This document shows, piece after piece, positions 1-8,617 of a stretch of DNA of 64,000 bases (position 1 is the stretch's first letter; every line of letters starts with the position of its first letter). The translations under genes and the position numbers were made by a program. Location: contig CAWFGJ010000013.1 of the NCBI GenBank assembly GCA_963815355.1, positions 124,001 to 188,000 on the forward strand, in the 5' to 3' direction. The notes beneath the pieces were generated by a model. The model had not been told where the DNA came from, made no database searches, and saw nothing but the letters and a program-made list of their open reading frames with translations. This stretch comes from JAPUEK01 sp963815355 (GTDB lineage: Bacteria; Pseudomonadota; Alphaproteobacteria; Rhodobacterales; Rhodobacteraceae).

Positions 1-2
1 TT

Positions 3-671
3 TTCCAGGTGACCGACTCTGCCCTTTGGGATGGTCGGCCCTCGCTTGGCGGGGTCTGGGTGGCCTCGCCTGACGCCAAAGACCCGGAGCGGGTGATCCT
101 GCGCAACCCGGCCAATGGCAAGTTTGTCATCGGCGCGTTGTTCCGCCGCGAGCGCGATAATCCGGGCCCGTCGTTGCAAATCTCGTCGGACGCCGCCTCG
201 GCCCTTGGGCTGCTGGCAGGCGCGCCGGGCAAGATCTCTGTCACCGCCCTGCGGCGTGAAGAAGCGCCGGTGACGGCACCAGACGCCAACAAACCCATTC
301 TCGATGCGCCCGAAACCGTGGCAACCGAAACGTTGGACCCGGTCGCGGGCGCAGGCGCAGCCATCGACCGCGCGGTCGCCAAAGCACCAGCCGCCGCCAA
401 GCCCGCCGCACCAGCGCCCGCGCCGGCCCCCGCCCCGGCAAAACCAGCCGCGACGGGTGGCGGCCTGATCCAGATCGGGTTCTTCTCGGTCGAGGCGAAT
501 GCCAAACGCGCGGTTGACACTTTGAACAAAGCGGGTGTCCCCTCGGAGATGCGCGAAGAGAAAAGCCAAGGCAAATCCTACTGGTCTGTCACCGCCCGCG
601 GCGATAGCGGCACGCTTGCCAAGGTCAAGGCGGCCGGGTTCTCCGACGCCTATATTCTGAAACGCGGTTGA
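3..671 (+). CDS. SPOR-domain protein, 3' part only (5' end lies outside the window)
   Basis: The reading frame is open to the left edge (codons for Phe-Gln precede a GTG at 9), so this is the C-terminal part of a longer protein. The first ~85 residues end in a segment (SSDAASALGLLAG) reminiscent of the closing part of RlpA-type double-psi barrels, which I only infer. An Ala/Pro-rich linker covers about 350-455. A SPOR peptidoglycan-binding domain follows (GGLIQIGFFSVEANAKRAVD onward) to the stop. SPOR domains bind denuded septal glycan in the periplasm. The neighbour 14 bp downstream is a D,D-carboxypeptidase, which supports a cell-wall role. Whether an RlpA or lytic transglycosylase domain lies upstream cannot be seen. 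Confidence 0.85.
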   Translation, partial: FQVTDSALWDGRPSLGGVWVASPDAKDPERVILRNPANGKFVIGALFRRERDNPGPSLQISSDAASALGLLAGAPGKISVTALRREEAPVTAPDANKPILDAPETVATETLDPVAGAGAAIDRAVAKAPAAAKPAAPAPAPAPAPAKPAATGGGLIQIGFFSVEANAKRAVDTLNKAGVPSEMREEKSQGKSYWSVTARGDSGTLAKVKAAGFSDAYILKRG

Positions 672-684
672 ACGCGGAGGTTCC

Positions 685-1860
685 ATGCTGCAACGACTAA
701 GTCGGTTTCTTGCCCCCTTGATGGCGGCTGGGTTGTTCTACGCCCTTCCCGCGCAGGCCTTTGAAACCAAGGCCACGGCGGCGTGGGTCTATGACATGAC
801 CACCAACACGGTGCTGATGGACAAGAACGGCAGCATGCCGGTGCCGCCTGCGTCGATGTCAAAGCTGATGACCATCAACATGCTGTTTGAAGCGCTGCGC
901 GACGGGCGCGTCACGTTGGACACCACCTTTCCAGTCTCCACCAAGGCGCGGCACATGACCGAAGCCGGTGGCTCGACCATGTATTTGCAGGAAAGCGACC
1001 GCCCGACGGTGAATGATCTGATCCACGGCATGATCATCAATTCGGGCAATGACGCCTGTGTGGTGGTGGCCGAAGGCTTGGCCGGCACCGAAGAGGCGTT
1101 CGCGACACAGATGACCAAACGCGCACCGGCCATCGGACTTGAGCATTCCACCTTTGCCAATGCCTCTGGCTGGCCGGACCCGAACCATCGGATGAGCATG
1201 AAAGATCTGGCCATGCTGGGCCGTCGCCTGATCACTGAATTCCCTGACTACTACACGATCTTTTCGCAGACCGAATACAACTACAAAGACCGCGCACCCG
1301 CCAATGCCAATAACCGCAACCCTTTGCTTAAATTGGGCATTGGCGCGGATGGCCTGAAGACCGGCCACACGTCCGAAGCGGGCTACGGGCTGGTCGGGTC
1401 GGTCAAACAAGGCGATCGGCGTATCGTGTTCGCGATCACGGGGCTGACGTCTGACAAAGAGCGCGCCGAAGAGGCCGAAAAGATCTCCTCCTGGGCGTTT
1501 CGGCAGTTTGCGCTGAAAACGGTCGCAAAGGCTGGCGTGCGGATTGCCGAGGCGCAGGTTCATTTGGGCAGCACTGAAACCGTGGGCCTTGTGCCGGAAA
1601 CCGATCTGCAATTGTTGATCCCCGCCTTGGTGCAGGAAGGCGTGCAGGCCGAGGTCGTTTATTCCGGCCCGCTGCAAGCGCCGATAGCCAAGGGTCAGCA
1701 AGTGGCCGAACTGGTCATCCGCGTGCCCGATTTGCCAGAGCGCCGCGTGGCCTTGGTGGCCGAAGCAGACGTGGCCAAGGGCGGCTTTTCAAACCGCCTC
1801 ACGACAGCAGCGCGCCACCTTTACGGCCAATACTTCGGCACCGCCGCACCGGCGAGTTGA
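685..1860 (+). CDS. dacC: D-alanyl-D-alanine carboxypeptidase (PBP5/6 family)
   Basis: Low-molecular-weight penicillin-binding protein that trims the terminal D-Ala from peptidoglycan pentapeptides in the periplasm. It has 391 residues, normal for the family. An N-terminal signal peptide (about 1-25, ending ALPAQA) precedes the catalytic domain. The serine motif is S57-M-S-K60, followed by an SGN triad (NSGND, near 124) and K225-T-G. A C-terminal PBP5-type beta domain and a likely amphipathic membrane anchor follow. A GGAGG ribosome site sits a few bases before the ATG. Its stop (TGA at 1858) overlaps the tmk ATG at 1860, so the two are probably translationally coupled. The symbol could equally be dacA. 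Confidence 0.95.
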   Translation: MLQRLSRFLAPLMAAGLFYALPAQAFETKATAAWVYDMTTNTVLMDKNGSMPVPPASMSKLMTINMLFEALRDGRVTLDTTFPVSTKARHMTEAGGSTMYLQESDRPTVNDLIHGMIINSGNDACVVVAEGLAGTEEAFATQMTKRAPAIGLEHSTFANASGWPDPNHRMSMKDLAMLGRRLITEFPDYYTIFSQTEYNYKDRAPANANNRNPLLKLGIGADGLKTGHTSEAGYGLVGSVKQGDRRIVFAITGLTSDKERAEEAEKISSWAFRQFALKTVAKAGVRIAEAQVHLGSTETVGLVPETDLQLLIPALVQEGVQAEVVYSGPLQAPIAKGQQVAELVIRVPDLPERRVALVAEADVAKGGFSNRLTTAARHLYGQYFGTAAPAS

Positions 1861-2498
1861 TGGCAGGTCGGCTTTTCTCGTTTGAAGGGATTGATGGGTC
1901 GGGCAAATCCACACAGGCCCGGCTTCTGGCCGACGCTCTGCGCGCAAAGGGCCAGACGGTTCTGCTGACACGCGAACCCGGCGGCAGTGCCGGGGCCGAA
2001 GAAATCCGCCGCCTTGTGCTGGAGGGCGAGCCGGACCGCTGGTCTTCTGAGACCGAGCTTCTCTTGTTCACCGCCGCACGGCGCGACCATCTGGAAAAGA
2101 CCATCCGTCCGGCTCTTGCGCGGGGCGAGGTGGTGATCACCGACCGTTTTGCTGACAGCACCCGGATTTATCAGGGCCTTACGCGGGGCGATCTGCGCGC
2201 GGCGGTGGATCAGTTGCACGCGCTGATGATCGGGGTAGAGCCTGACCTGACCTTTCTGATCGACATTGACCCCAACCTCGGCCTGTCGCGCGCGACCGCC
2301 CGCGCTGGCAAGGAAATGCGGTTTGAGGACATGGGCCTGCAGGTACAGGCGCGCGCGCGCGCGGGCTTTTTGTCCCTCGCAAAAGCCTCACCGGCGCGAT
2401 TCCGCGTTATTGCGGGCGCGCGGGAACAGGCGGAGGTCGCGGCGGAGGTTCTGGCAACCGCGCTCGGCTTTCTTACTCCGGCGGCCGAAGATGAGTGA
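1860..2498 (+). CDS. tmk: Thymidylate kinase (dTMP kinase)
   Basis: Phosphorylates dTMP to dTDP in DNA precursor synthesis. It has 212 residues, the usual size. The P-loop FEGIDGSGKST is at the N-terminus, the dTMP-binding REPGG follows at about 40, and the DR(F) motif TDRFADST is at about 95. I chose the ATG at 1860, which overlaps the dacC stop as TGATG. A TTG one codon earlier is possible but less likely. The stop overlaps the start of holB by 8 bases, consistent with a coupled DNA-replication pair. Confidence 0.96.
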   Translation: MAGRLFSFEGIDGSGKSTQARLLADALRAKGQTVLLTREPGGSAGAEEIRRLVLEGEPDRWSSETELLLFTAARRDHLEKTIRPALARGEVVITDRFADSTRIYQGLTRGDLRAAVDQLHALMIGVEPDLTFLIDIDPNLGLSRATARAGKEMRFEDMGLQVQARARAGFLSLAKASPARFRVIAGAREQAEVAAEVLATALGFLTPAAEDE

Positions 2499-3615
2499 CG
2501 ATATCCCCGAAGCCGACCGCGTCGAAGGCGCTCCACACCCGCGCAACACTGCCCGGCTGATCGGGCAGGCCGCGGCAGAGGCGGCGTTTTTGGCGGCGTT
2601 CAATGGGGGGCGTTTGCACCATGCTTGGCTGATCAGCGGGCCTCGCGGCGTCGGCAAGGCAACGCTCGCTTGGAAAATCGCGCGGTTCTTGCTGGCCACG
2701 CCGGCAGAGGATGGCGGCATGTTTGCCGCGCCTGCGCCGACAGCACTTGATATCGCACCGGATCACCCCATCGCCCGGCGTCTGTCGGCCCTGTCCGAGC
2801 CGCGCCTGTTCCTGCTGCGCCGCGCTTGGGACGAGAAAAAGGCCCGGATGCCCGAAGTTATCTCGGTCGATGAGGTGCGGGCGATGAAGAATTTCTTTTC
2901 TCTGTCTGCTGCGGATGGCGGGCGGCGGGTGGCCATCATCGACGCGGTGGATGAGATGAACCCGAACGCCGCCAACGCCCTGCTGAAGCTGTTGGAAGAG
3001 CCCCCTGCAAATGTCACGCTGCTGCTGATCTCGCACCAACCAGCGCGGTTGCTGCCGACCATCCGCTCGCGCTGCCGCACCCTGCGCCTGCCGCCGCTGT
3101 CGCCGCCCGATTTATCGGATGCGCTGACCCAAGCGGGCGGTGATCTGGCACCCGAAGACCGGGTTGCGCTGGCCGAACTGGCCGGCGGCTCGGTTGGTGA
3201 GGCGTTTCGGATGACCAATCTGGACGGTCTAAAGCTCTATGGCGCGCTGGTCCGGCTGTTTGCAACCCTGCCACGTCTGGACCGGTCCCGCGCGCTTAGC
3301 CTTGCCGATCAGGCTGCGGGCAAGACGGGTGCGGTCAATTTCGATCTGCTCGTGACCCTGATCGACTTCTTTCTTGCCCGGCTTGCCCGGGCCGGAACCC
3401 TGCAAGCCCTGCCACCCGAGGCGACGGCTGGCGAGGCCGCACTGATCCCGCGTCTGTCACCGGATGCGCAAGCGGCCCGCCAATGGGCCGATCTGGCGCA
3501 GCATCTTGGCTTGCGGGCGCGGCGCGGCAAGGCCGTAAACCTTGACCCTTCCGCGCTTCTCATGGATATGGTTTTGAAAATCGATGAGACGGCGGGAATG
3601 CTCGCCTCAAGGTGA
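2491..3615 (+). CDS. holB: DNA polymerase III subunit delta'
   Basis: Clamp-loader subunit of the replicative polymerase. It has 374 residues. The Walker A-like GPRGVGKAT is near residue 50, LLKLLEEPP near 155, and the sensor/SRC motif (IRSRCRTL) follows. The four-cysteine zinc module of the E. coli protein is not visible; only the SRC cysteine is obvious, which is common in alphaproteobacterial delta'. The frame is open further upstream, but that part overlaps tmk. The ATG at 2491 is the first start compatible with the HAWLISGPRG alignment. It overlaps the tmk 3' end by 8 bases, and its stop touches the region before tatD. Confidence 0.94.
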   Translation: MSDDIPEADRVEGAPHPRNTARLIGQAAAEAAFLAAFNGGRLHHAWLISGPRGVGKATLAWKIARFLLATPAEDGGMFAAPAPTALDIAPDHPIARRLSALSEPRLFLLRRAWDEKKARMPEVISVDEVRAMKNFFSLSAADGGRRVAIIDAVDEMNPNAANALLKLLEEPPANVTLLLISHQPARLLPTIRSRCRTLRLPPLSPPDLSDALTQAGGDLAPEDRVALAELAGGSVGEAFRMTNLDGLKLYGALVRLFATLPRLDRSRALSLADQAAGKTGAVNFDLLVTLIDFFLARLARAGTLQALPPEATAGEAALIPRLSPDAQAARQWADLAQHLGLRARRGKAVNLDPSALLMDMVLKIDETAGMLASR

Positions 3616-3620
3616 TCCCA

Positions 3621-4451
3621 ATGCCCGCCTCCCAAGTCCCCGCTGCCCTTGCGCTCCCCGAACTGGTGGATAGCCACTGCCATCTGGATTTTCCGGATTT
3701 TCAGGAAGAGCTTCCGCAAGTCATCGCGCGCGCCCGTGCCGCCGGGGTCACGCGTATGGTCACGATCTGCACCAAGCTGCGAAACCTGCCCCGGGTGCGT
3801 GACATCGTGGCAAGCTATGACGGCGTCTTCTATGCCGCAGGCACACACCCGATGAGCGCTGCCGACGAGCCCTTGGTCAGCGTGGCCGAGCTGGTGGCAC
3901 TGGCGCGCGATCCGAAATTCGTGGGGATTGGTGAGACGGGGCTGGACTACCACTACTCTGCCGACAGCAAAGTGGTTCAGCAAACCTCGCTCCGGCTCCA
4001 TATTGAGGCGGCGCAGGAAACGGGGCTGCCGTTGATCATCCACGCCCGCGCTGCGGATGAAGATGTGGCCGCGATCTTGGCCGAAGGTCTGGCCAAGCGC
4101 CCCTTTACCTGCGTGATGCACTGTTTTTCCTCGGGTGCGGATCTGGCCAAAGCCGCGCTTGAGATGGGGTTCTACCTGTCGATGTCCGGCATCGCCGCCT
4201 TTCCGAAAAGCGGCGAGTTGCGCGATATCTTTGCCGCTGCGCCGCTGTCACGTATCCTTGTGGAAACCGACAGCCCCTATCTGGCCCCCCCGCCCTACCG
4301 CGGGCGACGCAATGAACCGGCCTACACCGCCTTTACCGCCAAAGCGGGCGCACAGGTGTTCGGCGTCACCGAGGCCGCCTTTGCCGCTGCAACCACGGCG
4401 AATTTTGAGCGCCTGTTCACCCGCGCGGCCCGCGCCGTGCAGGCGGCCTAG
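3621..4451 (+). CDS. tatD: TatD-family metal-dependent DNase
   Basis: Amidohydrolase-like TIM-barrel nuclease (TatD/YcfH type). It has 276 residues. The metal ligands are visible in order: DSHCHLDF near the start, GETGLDYHY near 100, IIHAR near 137, HCFSSG near 170, and the closing ETDSPYLAP near 215. A GTG at 3612 overlaps the holB stop, but AAGGTG lies six bases before the ATG at 3621, so I chose that start. A YcfH-type tatD next to holB is a common bacterial order. The exact in vivo substrate is not known. Confidence 0.93.
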   Translation: MPASQVPAALALPELVDSHCHLDFPDFQEELPQVIARARAAGVTRMVTICTKLRNLPRVRDIVASYDGVFYAAGTHPMSAADEPLVSVAELVALARDPKFVGIGETGLDYHYSADSKVVQQTSLRLHIEAAQETGLPLIIHARAADEDVAAILAEGLAKRPFTCVMHCFSSGADLAKAALEMGFYLSMSGIAAFPKSGELRDIFAAAPLSRILVETDSPYLAPPPYRGRRNEPAYTAFTAKAGAQVFGVTEAAFAAATTANFERLFTRAARAVQAA

Positions 4452-4452
4452 G

Positions 4453-5256
4453 ATGGCAACGCACCGCTTCACCATCCTTGGCTGTGGCTCGTCAGGTGGC
4501 GTGCCACGCTTGGGCGGGGACTGGGGCGACTGTGACCCCGCAAACAGCAAGAACCGCCGCCGCCGCTGCTCGATGCTGGTTGAGCGGATCAGCCTTGAAG
4601 GCACGACCCGCGTCCTGATCGACACCTCGCCAGATATGCGCGACCAGTTGCTGGATGCGGGCGTGGGGCAGTTGGACGGTGTGGTCTACACCCATTCCCA
4701 TGCCGACCACGTCCACGGCATCGACGACCTGCGCCAGATCGTCTTTAACCTGCGCCGCCGCCTTCCTGTATGGGCCGATGGGCCGACGCAGGACGCGCTG
4801 ATCTCGCGTTTTGGATATGCTTTCGTGCAACCCGAAGGCTCGCCCTACCCGCCCATTCTGGACCTGCGCAGCATAGACGGGCCGTTTGAGGTGGCAGGAG
4901 CCGGGGGGGCCATCAGGTTCCAGCCCTTCCTCGTCGATCATGGGTCGATGGATGCGTTGGGATTCCGCATCGGCGGGCTGGCCTATCTGCCTGACGTCGT
5001 GGCGATCCCAGAGGCCGCGTGGCCACTGCTGGAAGGGCTGGACTGTTGGGTTCTGGATGCGCTGCGTCGCAAACCGCACCCGACCCATGCCCATCTTGAC
5101 CTTTCGCTGCAATGGATCGCCCGGGTACACCCCACGGTTGCCGTGCTGACCAACATGCATCTCGACATGGACTACGCCACGCTTGAACGTGAACTGCCCA
5201 AGGGCGTGATCCCGGCCTATGACAGCTTGGTGCTGACTTTTGACAACGTCGCATGA
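4453..5256 (+). CDS. MBL-fold metallo-hydrolase (PhnP-like)
   Basis: Zinc-dependent metallo-beta-lactamase-fold hydrolase of 267 residues. The metal site H81-x-H83-x-D85-H86 is in THSHADHVHGID. An N-terminal glycine-rich GCGSSGGVPR motif and an acidic/basic segment (SKNRRRRCSM) are typical of the PhnP/cyclic-phosphate phosphodiesterase-like subgroup. A later His (FLVDHG) and the C-terminal THAHLDLSL and NMHLDMDY complete the site. There is no phn operon nearby, so the substrate is unknown. The start is one base after the tatD stop, and the 3' end overlaps the next start by ATGA. The order tatD-MBL is conserved in Rhodobacteraceae. Confidence 0.88.
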   Translation: MATHRFTILGCGSSGGVPRLGGDWGDCDPANSKNRRRRCSMLVERISLEGTTRVLIDTSPDMRDQLLDAGVGQLDGVVYTHSHADHVHGIDDLRQIVFNLRRRLPVWADGPTQDALISRFGYAFVQPEGSPYPPILDLRSIDGPFEVAGAGGAIRFQPFLVDHGSMDALGFRIGGLAYLPDVVAIPEAAWPLLEGLDCWVLDALRRKPHPTHAHLDLSLQWIARVHPTVAVLTNMHLDMDYATLERELPKGVIPAYDSLVLTFDNVA

Positions 5257-6191
5257 GTGCGCTGATCGAAGTCATTCTGCCGGTCTTTCTGATCATTGGA
5301 TTTGGCTATGCGGCGGCCCGCGCCGGGCTTTTTGATGAGGCATCGGTCAATGGGGTGATGCGCTTTGCCCAAGGCTTTGCGGTGCCCTGCCTGTTGTTCC
5401 GGTCGATCGCCCAGTTGGACCTTGGCGCGGCGTTTCAGGCGGGCTTGTTGCTCAGTTTCTACATCGGCGCATTTGCTGCCTTTGCCATAACGACCGCTGC
5501 GGCGGTGTGGCTGTTCAAACGTCCGATCACCGATGCCGTGGCCATCGGCTTTGCAAGCTACTTTTCCAACACCCTGCTGTTGGGGTTGCCGATTACCGAA
5601 CGCGCCTATGGCGTGGGGGCCTTGGCGGGAAACTATGCAATCATCGCGATCCACTCTCCCTTGCTCTACGCCTTCGGCATCACATTGATGGAGATTACAA
5701 AATCGCGCGGGCAAGACCTTTCGGCGCTTGTGCTGATCCGCCAGATCCTGCGCGCCATTGCAAGCCAACCCTTGGTGATCGGGCTGGCTTTGGGCTTTGC
5801 GTTGAACCTGTCCGGCATCGGACTGGCGGGACCGCTAAAGGCGGCAGTGGACCTGATGGTGTCGGCGGCGATCCCGACAGCGCTGTTCGGACTGGGCGGC
5901 GTGCTGTTTCGCTATCGCCCCGAAGGCGACAAGGCCACAATCGCGATGATCTGCGCGGCCTCGCTCTTGTTGCATCCGATGATTACTTATCTGTTGGCCC
6001 GGTTTGGCTTTGGCCTTGATACCGCGGCCTTGCGCTCTGCCACGATCACGGCGGCGATGGCGCCGGGGGTCAATGCCTATATGTTCTCGCACCTTTACGG
6101 GGTGGCCAAGCGGGTGACGGCCACTGCGGTTCTGGTGGCTACGGCCCTTTCGATGCTGAGCATCTGGGGTTGGCTTCATTTGCTGCCCTAA
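5253..6191 (+). CDS. AEC-family transporter (auxin efflux carrier type)
   Basis: Integral membrane carrier of 312 residues with about ten hydrophobic segments in two five-helix halves, as in the AEC/BART superfamily. Bacterial members carry malate, malonate or other organic acids; the substrate here cannot be read from sequence. The ATG at 5253 overlaps the stop of the hydrolase (ATGA). It is the last gene of the forward run and converges on the ABC transporter permease. A bidirectional terminator lies at 6264-6300. Confidence 0.87.
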   Translation: MSALIEVILPVFLIIGFGYAAARAGLFDEASVNGVMRFAQGFAVPCLLFRSIAQLDLGAAFQAGLLLSFYIGAFAAFAITTAAAVWLFKRPITDAVAIGFASYFSNTLLLGLPITERAYGVGALAGNYAIIAIHSPLLYAFGITLMEITKSRGQDLSALVLIRQILRAIASQPLVIGLALGFALNLSGIGLAGPLKAAVDLMVSAAIPTALFGLGGVLFRYRPEGDKATIAMICAASLLLHPMITYLLARFGFGLDTAALRSATITAAMAPGVNAYMFSHLYGVAKRVTATAVLVATALSMLSIWGWLHLLP

Positions 6192-6221
6192 GTGTGGGCG
6201 GCAAATGGCGGAGTCTCCGGC

Positions 6222-6247
6222 GGGGATATTTAAGAGACAGAAAATGG
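6222..6247 (+). repeat. Dispersed extragenic element, GATATTT variant
   Basis: GGGGATATTTAAGAGACAG followed by AAAATGG. It is nearly the same as the copy at 51133-51156 and alignable to the commoner GGAGTATTT ... AAGATGAAGG form at 14935, 22268, 23531 and 35067. It lies just downstream of the AEC gene and before the terminator. Confidence 0.7.
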
Positions 6248-6263
6248 TCTGGCGCGCGGGCAT

Positions 6264-6300
6264 AAAAAAGCCCCCGCGGAGTGATCTGCGGGGGCTTTTT
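6264..6300. terminator. Bidirectional intrinsic terminator
   Basis: A perfect GC-rich stem (AAGCCCCCGC paired with GCGGGGGCTT, loop GGAGTGATCT) is flanked by an A-run on the left and a T-run on the right. It can therefore terminate both the forward AEC gene and the reverse permease gene. Confidence 0.92.
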
Positions 6301-6323
6301 GTTCTGGCAAAAGCTGCCGAGGT

Positions 6324-7295
6324 TTAGCTTTGCGTGACGCCCCGCAGGCGTTCTGACCGCCGCCGCAGCAGTTCCACCGTGGTCAAGAGCAAGATCGACA
6401 CCATGACCAGGATCGTCGCCACCGAAAGGATCGCCGGGCTGATCTGTTCGCGGATGCCGTTCCACATCTGGCGCGGGATGGTTTGCTGTTCGGGGCCCGC
6501 GATGAAGAGCACGGCCACCACCTCATCAAATGAGGTCACAAAGGCAAAGAGCGCACCCGAGATCACGCCGGGCAGGATCAGCGGCATGATGACCTTGAAG
6601 AAGGTCGTGCGCGGGTTCGCCCCAAGGCTGGCGGCCGCCCGGATCAGCGATTGGTCAAAGCCAGACAGGGTGGCGGTCACCGTAATGATCACAAACGGAA
6701 TGCCCAGCGTCGCGTGGGCAATGATGACGCCCAGATGCGAGTTGGCCAAGCAGCCTTTGGAGGACAGGAACGACGAGGTCAGGTAACCAAGGGCCGAGTC
6801 CGGCGCCACGCAGGCTTTGGCGTAGAAAAACGACATGCCGACCGCAATGATGATGATCGGCACGATCATGGGCGAAATCAGGATCGCCATGATCACGCGC
6901 CGGTAGGGCATTTCCGGGCGGCTGAGGCCGAGGGCCGCGACCGTTCCCAGCACCGTCGCCAAGACCGTCGCCCAGAGCCCGATCCAAAGCGAGTTCTTCG
7001 CTGCACGGATCCAGGTCGAGGTTTCCCACGCCTTATCCCACCACGCGCTGTCGCGGGGGCCATCCGGAGCCGCGTGGCCCAGCGTCAGCAGCGTGTCATA
7101 CCAGCGCAGGGAATAGCCGGTCGGATCAAGACTTAGCATCTTGTCGGTAAAACTGAAGTAAGGCTCAGCGTTAAACGACAGCGGCATCACCACCACGATC
7201 GGCGCGATCAGAAAGAAGAAGATCGCCGCGCACATCACGATATAGGTGTAGTGCCAGACTTTTTCGAGCGGGGATGCGTAAGTTGGAAGGGCCAT
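6324..7295 (-). CDS. ABC transporter permease, PotC-like
   Basis: Inner-membrane permease of a polyamine/putrescine-type importer, 323 residues with six predicted membrane helices. The binding-protein-dependent transport motif is GANPRTTFFKVIMPLILPG near residue 230, the contact site for the ATPase. The family is ABC importer class PotC/YdcV. It is the last gene of a four-gene operon (ATPase, binding protein, permease, permease) with only 12 bp between the two permease genes. There is a moderately long periplasmic stretch (about 50-110), larger than in E. coli PotC. The substrate is inferred from homology only. Confidence 0.88.
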   Translation of the reverse strand: MALPTYASPLEKVWHYTYIVMCAAIFFFLIAPIVVVMPLSFNAEPYFSFTDKMLSLDPTGYSLRWYDTLLTLGHAAPDGPRDSAWWDKAWETSTWIRAAKNSLWIGLWATVLATVLGTVAALGLSRPEMPYRRVIMAILISPMIVPIIIIAVGMSFFYAKACVAPDSALGYLTSSFLSSKGCLANSHLGVIIAHATLGIPFVIITVTATLSGFDQSLIRAAASLGANPRTTFFKVIMPLILPGVISGALFAFVTSFDEVVAVLFIAGPEQQTIPRQMWNGIREQISPAILSVATILVMVSILLLTTVELLRRRSERLRGVTQS

Positions 7296-7307
7296 GATCC
7301 TGTCTCC

Positions 7308-8558
7308 TCAGCCGAGTTTCAGACGGTCGATGCCGATGAGGCGGTCGTAGAGCCAGTAAAGCGCCATCACCGCCGCCAGCAACATCCCGGCAAGGGCTGC
7401 GGCCAGTGACCAGTTGGCCTTGACCATATGGAACTGGATCATGTTGGAGATCAGTTGCCCGTCTGCGCCGCCGACCAAGGCTGGGGTGATGTAATACCCT
7501 GCCGCAAGGATAAAGACCAACAACGAACCCGCCGCGATCCCCGGCAAGGTCTGGGGCAGATAAACGCGCCGGAAGGTGGTCCAGCTGGTCGCGCCAAGGC
7601 TACGGGCCGCGCGGGCGTAAGAGGGTGGGATGGTCCGCATCACCGAATAGAGCGGCAACACCATGAAGGGCAGCAGAATATGGGTCATGACGATGATCGT
7701 GCCGGTCTGGTTATAGACCATGCGCACCCGGCCATCCTCACCCAGAATATGCAGCCAGACGAGCACATCATTCACGATCCCCTGTTCCTGCAAAATCGCA
7801 ATCCATGACGAGGTTCGCACCAAAAGCGAGGTCCAGAACGGCAGCAGAACAAGGATCATCAGCAAGGACGACTTGGACATGGGCAATGTTGCCAACAGAT
7901 GTGCCACCGGAAAGGCAAGCAGCAGGCAGATGAAGGTAATGCCGGCCGAAAGAATGAAGGTCTTGGCGAACAGATACAGGTAGATCCGTTGCTGATCATT
8001 CCCCCGCTCCCAGCCGCCATCGTCGGCGCGCTTTTGGTCCACGGCGACGTGGTAGAAATCGGTGGTATTTTCAAACGACGCAGACCGCATGGCCGCCCAC
8101 AGTTTGGGTTCGGCCCAATCCTTGCTATCGGCCAGCAACGCCTCTTTGAAAGGCGGAGTCATCTCTCCGGCTTTGCGCGCCGCGCCTTTGAACAAGCTGA
8201 TCGTGCCGGGGACGGTGTAATTGATCCGCGTTCCGGCCTGACCGGGGGTGCGGTCGATTTGCATCTGCGCAAGGTCCGCCACGAGGGCGGCATAGGCCGC
8301 CTCATCGGGTTCGGTGCCTTTGGGATTGGCTGCGAACCACGCCGACAGGTTCGGCACATTGGCCGAAAAGCCGTCATGTTCAAACGACCGTTTCAGCATG
8401 TAGCCGATCGGCACCAGAAAGGTCAGGATGATGAACACCAAAAGCGGCATCACCAGAAAGAATGCCCGCCATTTCGCCCGCGCCTGTGCTGCGGCAAGCG
8501 CCGCCTTGAGCGGTCTGCCATCGCTGGTTTTCAGAAGTGCGGAGGAAATATCGGCCAT
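7308..8558 (-). CDS. ABC transporter permease with a long periplasmic insert, PotB-like
   Basis: Partner permease of 416 residues, longer than the 275-300 usual for PotB. The first helix (residues about 33-55, FFLVMPLLVFIILTFLVPIG) is followed by a roughly 150-residue hydrophilic stretch before the second helix near 205. The transport core then runs to the C-terminus with the motif ARSLGATSWTTFRRVYLPQ near 330. The insert is predicted to be periplasmic and could contact the binding protein. It is in operon with the binding-protein gene upstream and the second permease downstream. Confidence 0.88.
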   Translation of the reverse strand: MADISSALLKTSDGRPLKAALAAAQARAKWRAFFLVMPLLVFIILTFLVPIGYMLKRSFEHDGFSANVPNLSAWFAANPKGTEPDEAAYAALVADLAQMQIDRTPGQAGTRINYTVPGTISLFKGAARKAGEMTPPFKEALLADSKDWAEPKLWAAMRSASFENTTDFYHVAVDQKRADDGGWERGNDQQRIYLYLFAKTFILSAGITFICLLLAFPVAHLLATLPMSKSSLLMILVLLPFWTSLLVRTSSWIAILQEQGIVNDVLVWLHILGEDGRVRMVYNQTGTIIVMTHILLPFMVLPLYSVMRTIPPSYARAARSLGATSWTTFRRVYLPQTLPGIAAGSLLVFILAAGYYITPALVGGADGQLISNMIQFHMVKANWSLAAALAGMLLAAVMALYWLYDRLIGIDRLKLG

Positions 8559-8617
8559 GGTCGATCCTTGTCAGGAGAAATCGGGCGCGACCCATAGGCC
8601 GCGCCCGAAAATCAAAC

